Notes under the pieces: model-generated | Databases searched by the model: none | What the model saw: the letters and a program-made list of their open reading frames with translations, nothing else | Told to the model about the DNA's origin: nothing | Translations under genes and position numbers: made by a program | In this document: positions 33,524 through 45,000 of the stretch, piece by piece | Position numbering within the stretch: the first letter of the stretch is position 1 | Layout: each line of letters begins with the position of its first letter | DNA from: Phoronis australis | Taxonomy: Eukaryota > Phoronida > Phoronidae | DNA: 64,000 nt | NCBI GenBank assembly: GCA_002633005.1 | Contig: NMRA01000020.1 | Location: forward strand, 1,014,803-1,078,802 | Direction of reading: 5' to 3'

Positions 33524-34076
33524 CAATAAGGGCACAAATTGTCCTTTACTATAAATTTAATGTTGATGTCCACACGGTAACAGCCAAACCTTAATAAGCT
33601 CACCCTTTGTGTATACTGCGCAGGTACGGGCCCGAAATAAAATACGCAGCATTGATGGAAACCTTATCCTACACTTGTCTTCGTATTATAAGAATATTTA
33701 TGATAATTAATTATTCCCTGGATAAAAACAAAATAACAAGCAAGCGGAACCTGTTGTGTTCTCTACAGGATTTGAAAGATAAACGACAACTCAGGATAGC
33801 CAAACTCAAGAGCCTTTTTAAAATAAAAGTGCCAACTACAGTCAGGCCCGGAACTTAACCCTGCTTTTTGCTTACTCAAAGCCGACTGCGCGCTGGGTGA
33901 TTGAACGAGGCTAAAACTCGAACGTTGTTGAATTAAACACGAGCTCTGCCTAATTAGTATCGCATAGAATAAACATGAGGCCTATAAATAATTTGTTGAA
34001 TGCTTCGCGATTTTATATCGATGGTCTTTGTCTTTGGCCAATAATAGTCGCTCCTCATAAACAATGGTACAAATCA
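33524..34076. repeat. 553-bp direct duplication, copy 2
   Basis: Second copy; ends where GGTACAAATCA continues into unique sequence ATAAACAATT. See copy 1 for the evidence that this may be an assembly artefact or allelic pair. Confidence 0.9.
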
Positions 34077-36623
34077 ATAAACAATTAAAGATACACAATG
34101 GTATTATCTATGGCCAACCTGTTTTAGCGAAATAGGTGATGCAACCAAACAAGCCACCGAGTACATTCAGATCGGTGAAATGTAATTAGATGGGTCGTAA
34201 CAACAGCATTGTATATTGTACAATAATTTTGTGAACAAGTTAAAGTAATGCAAAGCATTAGTTATATTTTTGCATTTAATGCATTTAAGTTTAATTAGCG
34301 GTAGTGTCATAATGGCGTCAACAAATTCTGAAAGACGTGAATTTCAAGAGATTTTTTCAAATGCATACATTTGTAAGCTTTTTGTCACAAGATGAATGAC
34401 ATCGCAGATACTTCAGACAATTATTGTGTCATTTGACATCGGTGGCACTTATGTTAGCTTGGATGGGCTTCACCGTATATCGAAATTTGCATATTACAGT
34501 GTATACTTTCTTTTTGTTGCTTGCGCTACGCATTACTGCTTGGATAAGGGTGCGTTTTTCACGTGTACGCTGTTTCGTTTCGTGTTCTATACTATTTTAT
34601 ATACGATTTGTTAATTGTACATGTACGTAGATTTACAATGACCATTGAATTTCACCGCCGGGTCTAAATGAAAAAGGCTGAGTTGAACTTATTTCATTTT
34701 GAAATATAGCATTGTTTCAAGTCAATTAGGAATCGCTGTGTGAAGAATAAACACAATTGCCTGATTGACCCGGTCCAAAATTCGTAGCCACAACTGAATG
34801 CTGTCAACAAGCCCATTTTCCGGTGAAGGAAGGTTTGACCTTTTTAAGAATGTCGAAAAAAGCCCAGATTTGGCGTGGGATACAAGATGCACGGAAGTTA
34901 TCACGCAGGCGATCGACTGCTTTGTAAGTTTCAGATAGATGTTTGCTCGCATCTATGATAAAATGAACTCCTGTCTGCTTGAGATTCAGATTGTTTGTCT
35001 GCATTGTGTCCCAGTGATTACAAAGATATTAAATATTGAGCAAAGTGACACCTGACTTCTCCTTGTACCATTTCTGAGCACTGAAAAAAACATTATAGAG
35101 CAGAATACAATTTTCATGAATTTTGGAATATGGTCATCCATCAGTGGTTTTACCTCGCATTTCTTTTCGCTGCCAAGCTACTGTTGTTGCTTAACGATAT
35201 CTCAAACCTTAATCACAAAAATTGGCCGCTTTTACAATATGTCACACATATCTAGGAATATGCGTTTTCATTCTCGGGGAACTTCAAATGTGAAACATAT
35301 ACCGCATAGCGATAAAAAAGATTCAGTACAACCACCTTCAACAGCGTGGAAATAGTTCAATATTTAATCCGTCCGACCAAAGGTTACAGAGCTATCTCTA
35401 AAATCGAGTCTCTCGGCGTTAGGCATAGACCAGTTCCATAAGTACCACCAGTCCAAGGCATTCACCAAGTCGCCATATATTGTGTTCAGGAAGTTTCCAT
35501 AGGATGGAAAGCTGCCGCGAAAAGCGAAGATAAAACGCAGTTTTTATCCTGAAGAGAGTTGTGCGTCTGTATGCATAAGACAGTGGAGAACAAATGCACG
35601 GAGTCCCAGTCGCTGAACTGCATCTGTGACTTTGTGCTCACGTACTCAGCACGTTGCTAGAACAGATAAATTCATTAATTTGATTAGTAAATTGACATTT
35701 CGCTGTTTTGATCTCGTACTCACGGCGCACTTTAACTACCGACACAGGAAGATGCGAACTCGATCATACCTTAAGCGTTTTCAAAAAAAAACGGAGCCGT
35801 TATTTCCTCACAAATGAGTGTAGTAAATACGGCGTAGATCTGTAACAAATCCCCCAGGAGAAAGTTTTCAAAAGCTTGGGTAGTTTGTTTGTCGACTTCA
35901 GTAGATAAGTAAGTTTGCCCCCTGTACATGGGTATTCATCCGAGTGGAGAGTTAATTTTCATCCGGGTGGAAAAAACTTTCCACTTTTTTTTAATGTTTA
36001 TTACGAAATCTTCAGAATACAATGAATATACATAACTCAGAAAGCGCCAAGAGGCATTAGATCTGGGTAAAAAAATACAAAGAAGTCTATATACAATGAT
36101 TATATACAAATACATAAAAACTTTCCACTCGATTGGAAAGTCACTTCTACCCAAGTACATGTAGCCGGAAAGTGCCAAGATGTCATATACAAACGACTCT
36201 AGATAAGTGTAGACAGAAGCCTTAATGAAAACGTTGAGTTTTAAAGTTAAAGCCGAATCGTGTGACAGGACCTCAATAGGATTTTTTCTTTTGGATTGAT
36301 TTAGTCTTCTGTCTTAAGCTGTTTTCCCATTGAGCCCTTGTACGTCGGCCCCAGTAAGTTAAACGTTCTTCAACTGAGCGCAAGCGGCCTAATAATAACT
36401 GATGTGGCAAAGGTCTCTCACAAGCGGATTAACTTCACTGTGGTATTAAATTTACTCCCCTTCAGAAGGTGGTACTAGTGACAGGTAAAAATTTTTAGGT
36501 GGCACTTAATATTTTTTGAGCCATGGTTGAAGTTAGCTCCCCCTATTTCAATAAAAATTAGCGCCTGCTGAGTTGGCTTAGCATTTCAAGTTCTGTGCTG
36601 AATGTGAAGGCTACGAATAGCAT
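34077..36623. other. gene-free interval
   Basis: AT-rich; frames of up to 80 codons with no domain; no RNA gene recognised. Confidence 0.45.
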
Positions 36624-36691
36624 CTCGCTGGTTCCCCGCGTGCCGTGGTCAGAAGCCAGCACGCTGGCTAGGCACGTAGGGCACCAGCGAG
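36624..36691. mobile_element. miniature foldback element with direct-repeat flanks
   Basis: A 68-bp unit with about 21-bp inverted arms (CTCGCTGGTTCCCCGCGTGCC and GGCACGTAGGGCACCAGCGAG). It is flanked on both sides by the same ten bases CGAATAGCAT (36614-36623 and 36692-36701), which look like a target-site duplication. A target duplication of 9-10 bp is typical of Mutator-like elements. Confidence 0.6.
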
Positions 36692-36836
36692 CGAATAGCA
36701 TTTGTTTGATTTTTGAATCTGTTCTCATGAGTGAAATATTGTCAGCTGCTGACCCCTTGAGCCACTTTTTGCTCAGCCGTGGCTTTTACTGCTTGCAAGT
36801 GGGAAGTTTACATTTAGGCAGGGAATTCAGGTACCC

Positions 36837-37830
36837 CATAGGCGGATTTAGGGGGGGCCCAGGGGGCCCGCCCCCCCCCCTGCCGCAAAAAAATAAAACA
36901 GCAACAGCGTAGGGAAATGTTGAGTTTATTAATTAACCCCGGTAAATAAAGTTTTATGGATGAAACAAGATTTAAATGTCTGCAGTTTTAGTGTTTGGGG
37001 GGGGGGCTCAGATCCAATTTCAATTGTTCGGAACAGGGCGCATTCGTAAGGGAACAAATCTTGGCTAAGTATAAGCTCTCCCGTGATATCCCAGGCGACC
37101 GGCAGTGGCGCTGCGCACTACGACTCCGTTTCCGTCGTCTGCTCCACTGTCCAATGAAGAAAATTTACTTCATTTTTAAAGAATATGGAACCTGAGTGAC
37201 GATCATGAAAAAACAGAAACTGCTTGTAAGATGTGAATTTTAATCGAAGCATTGGTGAATAACTCAGTAACTCATAATTCTCTCTTTGTCAAACCTTAAC
37301 TTAAGCCGATTTCCAAAGCAATCCCGTCATTATTGCCAACACGAAAAACGGATTTGGTCTTTTGGGCATTTGAAGACTATTTTAAATACAACAAATTTGT
37401 TAAGAACCGATTGTACAAAATATAAAACGTGTAATAAGCACTACAAAAAGAAATACGTTTCGCGCGCAAACGCTGTGGACCACAAACAAGTAGGTTTCTT
37501 AGCACTCGGTTAGTGGTTAAATCGTGGTGGTGTAGTGGTAAAGCACGCGCGCTCTATCCGCGAGGTCGTTAGTTCGAGTCTGTGGTACGTGCGGTTTTTC
37601 CTGTTTGGCACGTGTTTTTGCCTTTTTTCTTGGACAATACTTCAGGAATCAAGGTAAATGCTTGATTTTTGGAGGAAAAAACAGAAAATTTTTCTAGGAG
37701 GGGGGGACAAATCCCCCTCCCGACCTCCCCCCATTCGGTGCTACGTGCATCTACAATCGTGGTTTGCGCAAATGCTTACAGCCGGACAAAATGTTGGCCC
37801 CCCCTTTGTGATATCCTAGATCCGCCACTG
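36837..37830. mobile_element. hAT-like non-autonomous element (CAGTGGCGGAT termini)
   Basis: About 994 bp. Left end CATAGGCGGATTTAGGG and right end CCTAGATCCGCCACTG are inverted repeats, flanked by TACCC on both sides (36832-36836 and 37831-37835), a 5-bp target duplication. CAGTG-type termini suggest the hAT superfamily, in a subgroup with 5-bp duplications. There is no transposase frame. It contains the tRNA-like sequence at 37521-37592 and G/C-rich end tracts. A shorter relative lies at 42976-43291. Confidence 0.65.
37521..37592 (+). repeat. tRNA-like sequence (SINE head or pseudo-tRNA)
   Basis: GTGGTGTAGTGGTAAAGCA (A-box-like) and AGTTCGAGTCT (B-box-like), with a 4-bp CGCG...CGCG anticodon stem. 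Acceptor and T stems do not pair, and position 37 would be a pyrimidine, so it is not a functional tRNA. It is embedded in the hAT-like element at 36837-37830. Confidence 0.5.
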
Positions 37831-38553
37831 TACCCTTCAGACTCCTTGGATTTGTGAAAAATCTGGCTGGTCGACACCCGCTTTTCACATGATTTCTGGA
37901 ATCTGGAGAGTTTTGGCAGTCCGAATGCACTGTCTCTCAGTTCTTGATAATCGCATACGAATGGTGACTTTGGGGTGAAAATTGATGATTTGGCGTGTTT
38001 TAGCCCCTTTGTTCAAGTAACCGCTTGCAATTCGCGAAGTTGTAAAAGGTGCAAAAATGACTTCGGAATCAGTTTCAATGGACTTTTTGCAAGTTTTTGA
38101 AGTCTTTGGCACATTCAACTTTTCAGGTTTTATACATCCTGTGTAACAAAATGTTGGAGATGACTCGGCCTGGTTCTTCAAGTCCCAAATCAGCAATAAC
38201 TGTTGAGTGCTACCTGAGACTAGCGGCGTAAACCAGTAAAAACACTTAATCCACCGAAATAAGTATAACCACCGGAGCAAACTGTTCTCCTCGGTTTGAC
38301 GAGAGTTTGTGCGAGCTGTTCAGTTTACCGCCAAAAGCTTGCGTTTCCGTCAGTCTTCAGTTGTCGGATCGCGTTAGAATTGTTTGTTTATTCTTTTGTT
38401 TAGTTACTTCTGTGAGTTAGATTTACACAGAATACATAAAAAGACATCAAGGCCAGTGTTTTCCCGATTTTTTATCTTCGCCGGTCCTTAGAACCGGCAA
38501 AATATTTGAGCAATTGAAGTACACCGACCCAAAGTGTAGTTGCTGACGTTTAA
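37831..38553. other. no gene recognised
   Basis: A 131-codon minus-strand frame (37885-38280) has no recognisable domain or paralogue in the window, and no splice or poly(A) context supports it. Confidence 0.35.
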
Positions 38554-39829
38554 AGGCGAAGGCAACCTTTTTCATGTCCCTTTTAGCAAAAATAAGGTCT
38601 GTTGATTATCCCAGACATATTTTTCACTTAATTACGGCTTTTCGTAATTTAATTAATTTCTTGTCCTCCACTCCGGAAGTGCCGTTTTGGGAGGCAAGAA
38701 TTTCGCGCCAATTTCTTTTCATACAGTCAGACTGTGAGAGCTGTCAAGTCAGTCATTGTTCTACCTCGGATGTGATAAGTTCGGTCGTCGTTTGCTTTGG
38801 TTTACGAGTCAGTCAACATGCCACGCTGTTGCTGCGTACCAGGATGTAATCATTATCGTCTCATACGCGCTTTGGGTACCTTGCATCGCTTTCCGAAGGA
38901 TGACACACTTCGCCGTACTTGGCTTAGCTAATTCGTGTGAAGAACGCAGCGCTACCCGTTCACGCAACGTACAAAACAGTGGCAAGCATTTTCAGCCGTC
39001 AGATTACGACAGAGATATGTACGTACGCTGAATTGATGAAGGTCCCTGCGAAACAACGCCTGAAGAAGGGTTTCAGACCGTCGCTATTGATTCCCGGCAG
39101 TGCACCGTCCTCCACCCCCGAGAAGTTCTTTTTTCAGTGAAGCGAGAAGCCTCGCGAGCTGTAGCCACTATAAACAGTGACTGGAGGCACTTCATCTACT
39201 GTCACCCATGCCTCCGAACGTACCCCATAGCGTGCAAGTCCAGGAACTAGCAGTGAATCCCCGTGTGCTCTTGTCTTTAGCCCAGAGCCTGTAAGCAGCC
39301 TTGCAGCGATGTTGAGTAGTGGGAGTGAATACAGTCCCAGTTTGATACCCAGTGAAAAGGACAGTTCGTTATCACATATCGGTGAACCTACGTTTATTGT
39401 GGACTTCTATTGGAGCTATTTAGAAGGGGTCACGTGTGTGACGATGGAGTCGCACGCCGGGATGTAAGCAGTTTGGGTGCTCAAGCCACCATCAGGAGTG
39501 TGTTGCGGGACACTCGGGCAAGTGGGAAAATTCTTCCTCTGTACGTGAGACGATAATGAGTACATCTCGGTAGGCATGCAACAGCGTGGCATGTTGACTT
39601 ACTCGTAAACAAACTGAAAGCAAACGACGACCGAACTTATCACAACCGAGGTAGAACAATGACTGACTCGACTGCTCTCACAGTCAGACTGTATGAAAAG
39701 AAATTGGCGCGAAATTCTTGCCTCCCAAAACGTCACTTCCGGAGTAGACGACGAGTAATTAATTAAATAACGAAAAACTGTAAATAAGTGAAAAATATGT
39801 CTGGGATAATCAACGAACCCTATTTTTGC
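38554..39829 (+). mobile_element. Kolobok-like DNA transposon with THAP remnant, copy B
   Basis: Left end AGGCGAAGGCAACC directly follows TTAA (38550-38553). The left inverted repeat runs to about 38840 and the right one occupies about 39580-39829. The right copy stops at CCCTATTTTTGC, so its last 30-40 bases and the right TTAA are missing (3' truncation). The interior matches copy A throughout, with several indels. Confidence 0.75.
38818..39140 (+). pseudogene. THAP-domain transposase remnant (copy B)
   Basis: Starts MPRCCCVPGC, the usual THAP opening, followed by the LHRFPKDDTLRRTWL segment; the frame then shifts at about 38930 into NSCEERSATRSRNVQ, and again after 39010 before VPAKQRLKKGFRPSLLIPG. 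The C-x2-H histidine region reads SGKHF, without its cysteine. It is dead by frameshift and motif loss. Confidence 0.7.
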
Positions 39830-41307
39830 GTGGCACTGCATGGTCAGACCAAATGACGTATTAATGCGCGAGAATGATGCAGTGCACATTTTTCAAGAAA
39901 AAGTCACTTGTCTAATGTTGAACACGTATCCAATAACCAGCTCTGCGTGAAAAGCCTCGAAACACTTCCACTCACTCTGGAATTCCATAATTGGTTGATT
40001 CGAGTTTGCTCCTTCGGCCCTGAATACATACGTACATGTACGAGCTCTGAAAATAGGTCGGCTAAAAAATTGTTCCGTGATTCTGACGTTTGCTTGCTCG
40101 GCCGTGACGTATATGGAAAAATAGGTCAACTACAAAATGTCGCAAATAGAGGACCTCCCGGCCGTGATTTGGGTTTCGGATGGGAACAAGGCAGGAATTT
40201 GGTGTTTAAAGCTGTGAGAAAAAATTCAGTTTTGAAGAATAAATTTGTTGCGTATTATTGCGAGGTTAGATTTTAGGCATGGTAAGTGTGAATTTCAACA
40301 ACGCAGTCATTCATAGTGCACTGCAGAAGACGCCAACAACACGGTGTCCCCCGACAACCAGACAAGCAGTAGCGATGACAGTTACTCCCGTGAGCTCACT
40401 CGAAATTGCGAGTTAAACGTTGGAAAAGACGAATAGAAAATGTAGAAATATACCTGAGTGCGTACCATGCAACTTATGTCATATGTCGTTGGGTCAATTT
40501 TCATCCGAAAAAGTCAACTTAGGTTTAAATGATGCACGATTTTCTTAGGGGACCGGCGTTTTAAAAACCCAGTGGAACCCCTGTGGACACTAAGGATAAT
40601 GCAACTTGTGCGAGCGTCTCGTTTGGTGGCACTGAAAGTTAGGATGCGGTTGCGGGCTTGCGCTCCCAATTAAAATATTAAAATCTAGGGGTAGGTTTTG
40701 AACGTGAAAAGTGCCAGTTTTGTGTTTATGTCCCATTATTCTCAGCCCAACCTGCTTTTCAGTGACTGAACACATGTCGTTCTTAGCATACGGTCTTCGA
40801 CAGAGTGGAGAAAAGGTTCAAATCCAGTGACGAGTGTTTTGGTAGCCTATATAAAATCCAATGAGAACTTTGTCTCATTTAGCACAGTTACTGCGGATTC
40901 TTATCTTAGGTATTTTAGGCTGGTTCTTTATTCCGGTTTAAAATGGGAAAACCGGCTTTTAAGCTGTAGCACAATAAACTCTGTTTTCTCATCACCAATA
41001 TTACTGCTGATAATGAGTTCAGTCTGTGTGGTCAGTGAATATTGATCGTCTCCAGGACTCATCCGATTGGGGATAATTACGTTCCGATCGACGACTCACT
41101 GAAGGCTCGTATAACAAGGAGTGATTAACTTTGATGACGGTTTCTACTCAATTTCTAACTGCTGTAGCATAGCTACCTTTAATAGACACGGCACGAGATT
41201 TTATCGGTGCCTATAGGCTGTAAAACCTTGTCAAAAGGTTTTGGGTTGATAGCGCTTTGTACATCAACCACTGTCGTATTTGATTAGAGATGGGGGGGCC
41301 TAAAACG
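39830..41307. other. no gene recognised
   Basis: A 122-codon plus-strand frame (39908-40276) lacks any domain and is opposed by a 78-codon minus-strand frame. No RNA gene or further long repeat was seen. Confidence 0.4.
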
Positions 41308-41482
41308 CATGCGCGCATCCGGGGGCGAAGTGGGCAAAAAGGTCCGCCTCAGAGAAACAAAAAGTCCGAAAAATAGAAATGAGACAAAAGTCCACTAAAA
41401 AGCAGGAATTTGGCGAAAAGGTCCACATTTCTAAAGATTCGAGGCCCCACCCCTTATTTTTACTAGGCTGGGTGCGCGCATG
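41308..41482 (-). mobile_element. MITE, CATGCGCGCACCCAG family, copy 4
   Basis: Begins CATGCGCGCATCCGGGGGCG and ends AGGCTGGGTGCGCGCATG, nearly perfect inverted ends. Contains GTGGGCAAAAAGGTCCGCCT and AAAAGTCCACTAAAAAGCAG. The interior is shorter than in copy 1. Confidence 0.75.
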
Positions 41483-41746
41483 AATCGTTATGAGAAATAC
41501 GGCGTCTTGGAAATTGGTCACACCCTGTGTTTAGTATAGTTAGCCGGCAGAAAATATATGATATCTTGTAACGACGACACCGTCATATCACTATTCACGT
41601 GTGGTTCATATGTCGCACGTTTAAGCATTACTCTTCCTGACAACATGCGTGCATGACACGACCAAAAATTAGTGCGAGTGTCTCGTTTGCTCTCTTGGTC
41701 TGTTTCGCCAGCCGCTTGGGTTCGACAACTAACTCATGCACTAACA

Positions 41747-42034
41747 CTGGTGTTTGCCTCGAAAAGAAGGATTGCATAACGGTTGTGTTTATGTTATTCG
41801 TTATGGCCTTCGGTCCCCCTATTCATGCTTATAGTGACAATTGCCAATAACTGCAATTCAGCTCCTTAGTAGCACTAGCACCCAATTGTCCAATGAATTG
41901 TTGGCTATAGAAATGTTATTGCGGTTGCTACGTAGCCATGGAGATGGGGATTTTCAGTGAGCGTATTTGGCGCGATCGGAGATTTCAGAATCAAACTGCC
42001 ATTCTAATCTACCAGAAACACGGGAAGTAAAACT
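41747..42034 (+). promoter_or_regulatory. conserved promoter/5' flank of Ly6 gene A
   Basis: Strongly similar to 59005-59307 in front of Ly6 gene B, including CCCCCTATTCATGCT, TGACAATTGCCAATAACTGC, TTAGTAGCACTAGCACCCA, a GGTTGCTA...CCATGGAGATGGG block and TTTGGCGCGATCGGA. The TTTGGCGC at 41966-41973 matches the E2F consensus and lies 62 bases before the ATG. The conservation may reflect recent duplication rather than selection. Confidence 0.5.
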
Positions 42035-45000
42035 ATGAAGTCCTACCTGATTGTTTTAGCCGTTTTTGCCTTACTGGGATGTGGTGAGTAGATATATACT
42101 TCTGCGAATGTATTAGAAATAAGTGCATTATGTTTCACCGTAGGTGTACACGTGCAATACTGAATAAGATCCACGGAGCACTGCTGTAATTAGGTCACAT
42201 GAAATTTCGGTTTGCTTTTCAAACCGTGCACGGCGCTCGAAAGCCATACCCCATGCTTTCTACATAAACAACTTGAAACTTAAATTAATGTTTTTGTATA
42301 TCATGTGCTTCGATCGCAAAATAACGACAGCGTTTAATTCAAAATGTCAATTCATCGTTTGTTTTCAACACTGACTGAATTTGCATCAAACAAGTTGTAA
42401 AACAACAAATTTCAAGTAACCACTTACGTTACGTAAAATTCTTGCAGTATGTTTATTATCACATTTGGAACACTTGAGGAATATAGCAATCTTCGTTAGG
42501 CCCAGGTGCATGTAATCCCAAATAGAGGTGTTTTTCTATTATATTATCTTGACCACAGCTCCTCTTTCATTTATTGCCGTTTGCTTAAAATTTATCTAAA
42601 ACTGAGCTTAAATTGGAATGAAAATAAATAGGGACTCATTAAGTTAGGGGCGTTGCACGAAAAGATCCCCATTAATTTCCAGTAATATTGAGAATTCTAC
42701 GAAGACTTCAATCTCAGTGTTTATCAAATCAAAAAAGACTTCGTAATCCAAATAAAACAGCATAAAAAGGCAATCGGTGTATTCACAAGTATACAAATCC
42801 GAAAAAGTTAAGAAAAATTGCCGAGTCCATATTTAGTACTTGTTCTTGCAACCAGGCATGAGTATTTTTCATGACTTGCTTCGACAGTCAACATGCAATG
42901 CGCAGGCGTAACAGCCTTACCAGTGATGGGATTTTGATCAGAAATTAACCATTTTCAAGACAATGATACAACTTTCAGGGGCGGATCCAGGATTTTGAGT
43001 TGGGGGAGGCAGGGCACAGGAATAACCAGAATTCCGCCACATGAGTGCGCCCAGCCTAAAATGTAGGGATGCAGGGGTCTCGAAATTTTGGGTTTTTGGA
43101 CCTGATTACTAAAAAAAAAACGGTAAACGGGGTTTGTTCAAGGCCTATGCATTGCGCATTCGCCCCCCGAACACCCTGGGTGCGCGCATATGCTACTCAG
43201 CAATTCGCAACCCAAACTCACAAATGGTACATGGGAAATTTTAGGGGGCCATGGCCCCCTTGGCCCCACCCCCCCACCAAATCCGCCACTGACTTTTATC
43301 TTTGATAAAAAGACACGGATGACCGGTATGATAGCTAGGGTATTATATATTCGCATATTTTAGTATTTTTGTCTAAATAGACCTTAACTTAATTGACTGT
43401 AGCCAAAAATATAATATGTTTTTGAGATCACAAAGTTACTCTAATTGCAAGTTAAGTCGGTTTCGGAAATATATTCAAGTCCAAAAGATAAGAGTTAGGC
43501 AATAAACGTCCCAAATCGATCTAAAATTGTTTTCTTTGATTCGCTTTTAGATGGCCACGTATGTTTACTCTCCAATCCCGTGAGTTGCCATGGACTTACA
43601 ATGACTTATTCAACGGGTCTCAGTCAAAGCATTTGCCAGCTCAGAACACTTCTTATGGATTACGTAAATTGAATGTAGGGAATGGTGTACACAGGGTGTA
43701 TCAAAAATGCTAACACAACTATTGGAAACTTTGAGTACAAGGCACCGTTCCAAGAAAACTGACTTAGCGAAGACATATCTTAACTTTCAGTCAAGTTTAA
43801 GATAAAACTTTAATTTGTCTCACGACCTTTTCAAAAAGAGATCTTAAGTTTGACTTGAGTTTCTGACTTAATTTTTTTTTCTTAATTTTGACTATCTTAC
43901 TAGATGTGGAAATTTCAAAACTTGTAAGTTGAGACAAATCTTAAACTTAAGTCAAAAATGAACTGGAATTAATGTCTTGAAACCTACCCCTGGTTTACTG
44001 AGACAGTAATGTTGTTTTTCTTGGCCCAGCATGCGTGCAACCAGGGGGGGGAGGGGCTCGGAGGGCGAAGTGGGCAAAAAGTTCCGCCTTTGAGAAAGAA
44101 AAAGTCCGAGAAAATGAGAAAAAACTCCTCTAAACAAGCACAAACGCGCAATTCACAGTTGTGCCCCCGTTCCTCGTTTTATTATTTTTTTATTTTTAGT
44201 CCGCCAGCCTTTTTGTCACCAAAAGGTCTACAACGGAGAGAATTTGAGCTCCCCATATTGAAGGCTGAGTGATCGCATAGCCTATCGTCTTTCAAAAAGA
44301 ATCGGCGATTCCTGCCAGTGGAATATGAAAAACATGATCAGCTTCCCGCCAAAACCACACTCTAGTATTATACATTTTACAGTACTATTGCCGGATTTTT
44401 CAACACCCTGTGTTAATAGGGGAATGAATGCGCAGTGTGAATTTCATTCAGAGGACTCATCAATAATTAGAAACCGTTATGCGTGATAATGCACCAGCAA
44501 CGAATATTTTCTTCGGCAACATGTTAACGATCTCGGCTATTTGTTGCCTATTCAGTTTGACAACTTACTTTGATCAGAACACGCAGTCATCTTATGGCGT
44601 TAAAACAGGTTGAAATGTTTTGTACAGGTGTATCTAACCGTACGTTGAGCAATTCAGTGGGCCCTGTGTAAACTGTCACTAGTGTACGCTCATGTGGCTG
44701 AGGATGCCCTCGCAGATATTGTTTCCATTTCTTTATATAATAAACAGATTACACGTAAATGAATCGTAGCTATTCCCGAGAATCTGTCTGTCAGAAAACC
44801 TCCTCAGAATCGGACTGGTGACGAGCTGCACCCCTGTGAGGGTATCTGTTGTAATGAAGTGAAAACGTTGCCATTCTTAGGCATAAAGCGGGGAGCATTG
44901 GAAGAGGGGTGGGGGAGGCAATTTGGGTGNAGACTTTGGGCAAAGCAGAAAAATTGACAGCGGAGCACGAAATCGAAAAATACACGGGCAAATCACAATC

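Noticed and set aside
33053-33858. Pair of 83-codon frames conserved between two copies
   Set aside because: The conservation is explained by the very recent, probably artefactual, 553-bp duplication around a single N.
37885-38280. 131-codon minus-strand frame
   Set aside because: No domain or paralogue and no supporting gene signals.
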